From contig LKMS01000015.1 of assembly GCA_001563965.1 (NCBI GenBank), positions 1-15,771 on the forward strand: 15,771 bases of DNA. The letters are read 5' to 3'. Both the position numbers and the translations under genes were made by a program. Shown here one piece after another: positions 13,736 to 15,771 of the stretch. Within the stretch, counting starts at the first letter, position 1, and every line of letters starts with the position of its first letter. A model generated the notes under the pieces. It worked only from the letters and a program-made list of their open reading frames with translations, had not been told where the DNA came from and searched no databases. Source of the DNA: Haloferacaceae archaeon PL-Br10_E2g29. Its GTDB lineage: Archaea; Halobacteriota; Halobacteria; Halobacteriales; Haloferacaceae.

Positions 13736-14923
13736 GTGACAGAGGTACTGCTGCTCGTTGGCATTCTCGTTGCGGTGTTCGTCGGCTACAACATCGGTGG
13801 CGCGACGACGGGCCCCGCGTTCGGCCCGGCGGTCGGTGCGGGAACGGTGACCAAGACGGTCGCCGCCGCGCTGATGAGTGTCTTCTTTTTCATCGGTGCG
13901 TGGACCATCGGCCGACGCGTCGTCGACACGCTCGGCCGCGAACTCGTCACGGATCCCGCGATTTTCACGCTGCCAGCCTCGATTACGGTGTTGTTTTTCA
14001 TCGGGCTCGCGTTGTTCGTCGGCAACGTTTTCGGGGTGCCCGCGTCGACGTCGATGACGGCGGTCGGCGCGATTGCCGGCCTCGGCCTCGCGAGCAACTC
14101 ACTCGACTGGGCCGTGATGGGTGAAATCGTCTCGTGGTGGCTCGTCGCGCCCGTGATCGGCTTTTGGGTGTCGGCCGTTATCGGCCGCTACTTTTACGCC
14201 GCGCTCAACAAGCGGATTGCGCTCGCCCAGAGCGACGGCCCGCTTTTGACCGTCGACCGGTCGGGGCTCATTCCCGTCATCGGCTTCGGGCCGGGAACGA
14301 CCCAACGCGAGATCGTTGGCACCGTCATCGTCGTCGGCATCGGCTGTATCATGGCCTTTAGCTCGGGCACGAGCAACGTCGCCAACGCCATTGCCCCGCT
14401 GGTCGGCAGCGGCGCGCTCGAAATGAACGTGGGCATCGTGATCGCTTGCATTGCGGTCGCCATCGGCGCATTTACCATCGCCCGACGGACGCTCGATACG
14501 CTCGGCAACGACATCACCGCGCTCCCGCTGACCGCGGCCATCGTCGTCGCAACGGTGAGCGCGATTCTCGTTATTGGACTCTCCGCAATCGGCATTCCTG
14601 CGAGCTTCGTCGTTATCGCGACGATGTCGATTATCGGGCTCGGTTGGGGCCGGGCAACCCGAACGATGCGGGCGTCACGCTCGGACATTTCGGAGAAAGG
14701 TCCGGATGCACGGGTCTCGGTTGGCTCGCTCGCGGCCGACACGGAGGGTGAGGAGCTTCCGCCGATCGGCGAGGAAGACCCCGAGGACATTCCGGCCGCG
14801 GCCGACCTGTTCAACCCGTCGACGACCGCCCGCGTCGTGGTCATGCAGAACGTCGTGCCGCTGATTTCGACAATCGGCGCGTATCTCGTGTTCCGATTCG
14901 TGCCGTTTTTCGGCTTCACGTAG
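13736..14923 (+). CDS. PiT-family inorganic phosphate transporter (divergent haloarchaeal type)
   Basis: A 395-residue polytopic membrane protein with the internal duplication of PiT phosphate permeases. The first half has GYNIGGATTGPAFGPAVGAG near the N-terminus and VPASTSMTAVGAIAG near 100-115. The second half has SSGTSNVANAIAPLVGSGAL and IPASFVVIATMSIIG. A hydrophilic acidic loop (EEDPEDIPAAADLF) precedes the last membrane helix. The frame extends to a GTG at 13646, but those 30 residues are Cys/Arg-rich and would precede a TATA-like element. GTG 13736 places the first membrane helix directly at the N-terminus. Phosphate is the expected substrate from the family, but both signature halves lack the usual Asp. 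It lies between an SLC13-type carrier and a UspA protein. Confidence 0.85.
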   Translation: MTEVLLLVGILVAVFVGYNIGGATTGPAFGPAVGAGTVTKTVAAALMSVFFFIGAWTIGRRVVDTLGRELVTDPAIFTLPASITVLFFIGLALFVGNVFGVPASTSMTAVGAIAGLGLASNSLDWAVMGEIVSWWLVAPVIGFWVSAVIGRYFYAALNKRIALAQSDGPLLTVDRSGLIPVIGFGPGTTQREIVGTVIVVGIGCIMAFSSGTSNVANAIAPLVGSGALEMNVGIVIACIAVAIGAFTIARRTLDTLGNDITALPLTAAIVVATVSAILVIGLSAIGIPASFVVIATMSIIGLGWGRATRTMRASRSDISEKGPDARVSVGSLAADTEGEELPPIGEEDPEDIPAAADLFNPSTTARVVVMQNVVPLISTIGAYLVFRFVPFFGFT

Positions 14924-14927
14924 TGAG

Positions 14928-14943
14928 ATTTTGCGTGTGTTTC
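14928..14943 (+). terminator. T-rich possible terminator after the PiT gene
   Basis: The strand turns T-rich (ATTTTGCGTGTGTTT) just after the stop codon, before the promoter of the next gene. No hairpin is visible. Confidence 0.3.
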
Positions 14944-14982
14944 ACTCCGACCGCAACCGTCGTTCGACCGACTGGCTCCCAG

Positions 14983-15002
14983 CACCGGTTCTTATCACCG
15001 GT
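14983..15002 (+). promoter_or_regulatory. usp promoter with direct repeats flanking TATA
   Basis: CACCGGT occurs twice in the same orientation (14983-14989 and 14996-15002), flanking a TTCTTAT TATA-like core about 28 nt before the ATG at 15020. Each repeat contains the palindrome ACCGGT. The arrangement could be an operator, or chance in GC-rich DNA. Confidence 0.4.
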
Positions 15003-15019
15003 CACCCCGTTGGTGTGCT

Positions 15020-15439
15020 ATGGTCTCACGCGTTCTCGTTCCCATGGACGACTCCGACATGGCGGCAACCGCGCTTTCGTTCGCCTGTGAGACGTTTCCG
15101 GCGGCCGAACTCACCGTGTTGCACGTTGCCGGCGGCCCGACCTCGTACATGGGCGGGGCGATGAGTCTCGTGCTGTCGGACGATATGGACGACGCGATAG
15201 CCGAGCGGGCCGAACCGATCTTCGAACGGGCTCGCGAGATTGCCGCTGAGGCCGACTGCGCAATCGAGACCGCGGTCGCGCTTGGCTCGCCCGGCAAAAC
15301 CATCGTCAGCCACGCCGACGGTTTTGACCTCGTCGTCATCGGCAGCCACAGCGGCGGGCTTGCCTCCCGGCTCCTGCTCGGCAACGTCGCCGAAACCGTC
15401 ACGAAAAACGCGCCGGTGCCGGTGACCGTTGTTCGGTAG
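15020..15439 (+). CDS. universal stress protein, UspA family
   Basis: A 139-residue single-domain UspA protein. The N-terminal strand SRVLVPMDDSDMA holds the conserved Asp, and ELTVLHVAGG is the second strand. The C-terminal part has GSPGKTIV, VVIGSHSGG and LLLGNVAETVTKNAPVPVTVVR, matching the ATP-binding G-x2-G-x9-G-(S/T) region. Many Usp proteins with this motif bind ATP and act as dimers. Usp genes next to transporters are frequent in haloarchaea, so it may modulate the PiT or SLC13 carrier; this is inferred from position. It has its own TATA-like promoter. Confidence 0.92.
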   Translation: MVSRVLVPMDDSDMAATALSFACETFPAAELTVLHVAGGPTSYMGGAMSLVLSDDMDDAIAERAEPIFERAREIAAEADCAIETAVALGSPGKTIVSHADGFDLVVIGSHSGGLASRLLLGNVAETVTKNAPVPVTVVR

Positions 15440-15495
15440 GCGCGAGAGCGTTCGGTTGTGTGGTGAGCTTTCGCAGACGGGCAGGCTGACGCAAC

Positions 15496-15502
15496 GCTTA
15501 CC
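15496..15502 (+). promoter_or_regulatory. TATA-like element of the 3'-truncated gene
   Basis: GCTTACC lies about 28 nt before the ATG at 15527. It is weak, but it is spaced like the other leaderless promoters of the window. Confidence 0.3.
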
Positions 15503-15526
15503 CGACGTGCCGACAAATACTGCGCC

Positions 15527-15771
15527 ATGACTGAAGAGCCCGAGCGACGCTCACACTCCTTTTCGGAGGGACAGGGCGTCGACGACGACTACGAGGAGTT
15601 CACGCTCGACCCTGCGGAGCTTTCGCTCGATCCCACACAGGTCGATCCCGTCGACTCGCACGTTCTGACCGACATTCTCGACAAACACAACGTTTCAGCG
15701 GACCAGGTCGATCTCGACTCGCTGATCGATGTCGGTCTCTCGTACATGAGCATCAATCGGTTCGAGGAGGC
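15527..15771 (+). CDS. haloarchaeal TPR-like protein, 5' part only
   Basis: Eighty-one codons from the ATG at 15527 run open off the right edge. The N-terminus is very acidic (DDDYEEFTLDPAELSLDP), followed by DSHVLTDILDKHNVSADQVD and by LIDVGLSYMSINRFEEA. The last part has the Gly-x-x-Tyr and Phe-Glu-Glu-Ala pattern of a tetratricopeptide first repeat. I expect further TPR helices beyond the edge and hence a protein-protein scaffold, but no partner can be named. Confidence 0.75.
   Translation, partial: MTEEPERRSHSFSEGQGVDDDYEEFTLDPAELSLDPTQVDPVDSHVLTDILDKHNVSADQVDLDSLIDVGLSYMSINRFEE

Overview
The window looks like a haloarchaeal chromosome (class Halobacteria). The evidence is high GC, strongly acidic and Cys-poor proteins, an Orc1/Cdc6 initiator, RadA, haloarchaeal-type PAS histidine kinases, and an archaeal promoter style: a TATA-like element about 28-30 nt upstream of many start codons, as expected for leaderless or short-leader mRNAs. 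I cannot resolve the genus from sequence alone.

Layout. 1-182: no convincing complete gene; a TATA/repeat cluster could serve a gene leaving the left edge. 183-434 (-): a small GIY-YIG protein. 586-1446 (-): a winged-helix/FilR1-type regulator, divergent from a GMC-family FAD alcohol/choline dehydrogenase (1598-3187, +). Their shared intergenic region carries two abutting 17-bp inverted repeats. 3188-3489: a gene-free gap ending in an inverted repeat that overlaps the promoter of a 55-aa DUF1931 histone-fold-like protein (3490-3657, +).

3765-10666 is a block of five minus-strand genes. In transcription order they are radA recombinase, a PAS-PAS-GAF histidine kinase, orc1/cdc6, rpiA, and a PAS-LOV-PAS histidine kinase with an intact flavin-cysteine motif, i.e. 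a probable blue-light sensor. Short intergenic gaps, several with their own TATA-like element, suggest mostly separate transcription units. No response regulator is present, so both kinases are orphans here.

10724-15771 is a plus-strand block: UV-damage endonuclease (uvsE), an SLC13-type transporter with two RCK_C domains, a divergent PiT-type transporter, a UspA protein, and the start of a TPR-like haloarchaeal protein cut by the window end. radA and uvsE diverge from one symmetric TATA element placed almost equidistantly from both starts. A recombinase and a UV endonuclease thus share one core promoter, with a predicted blue-light kinase about 5 kb away. A light/UV-response theme is my inference and is not shown by the sequence.

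No rRNA, tRNA, insertion sequence, CRISPR array or replication origin was recognised. The most interesting points are the shared radA/uvsE promoter, the archaeal LOV kinase, the double inverted repeat in the regulator/GMC divergon, and the altered signature motifs of both transporters.
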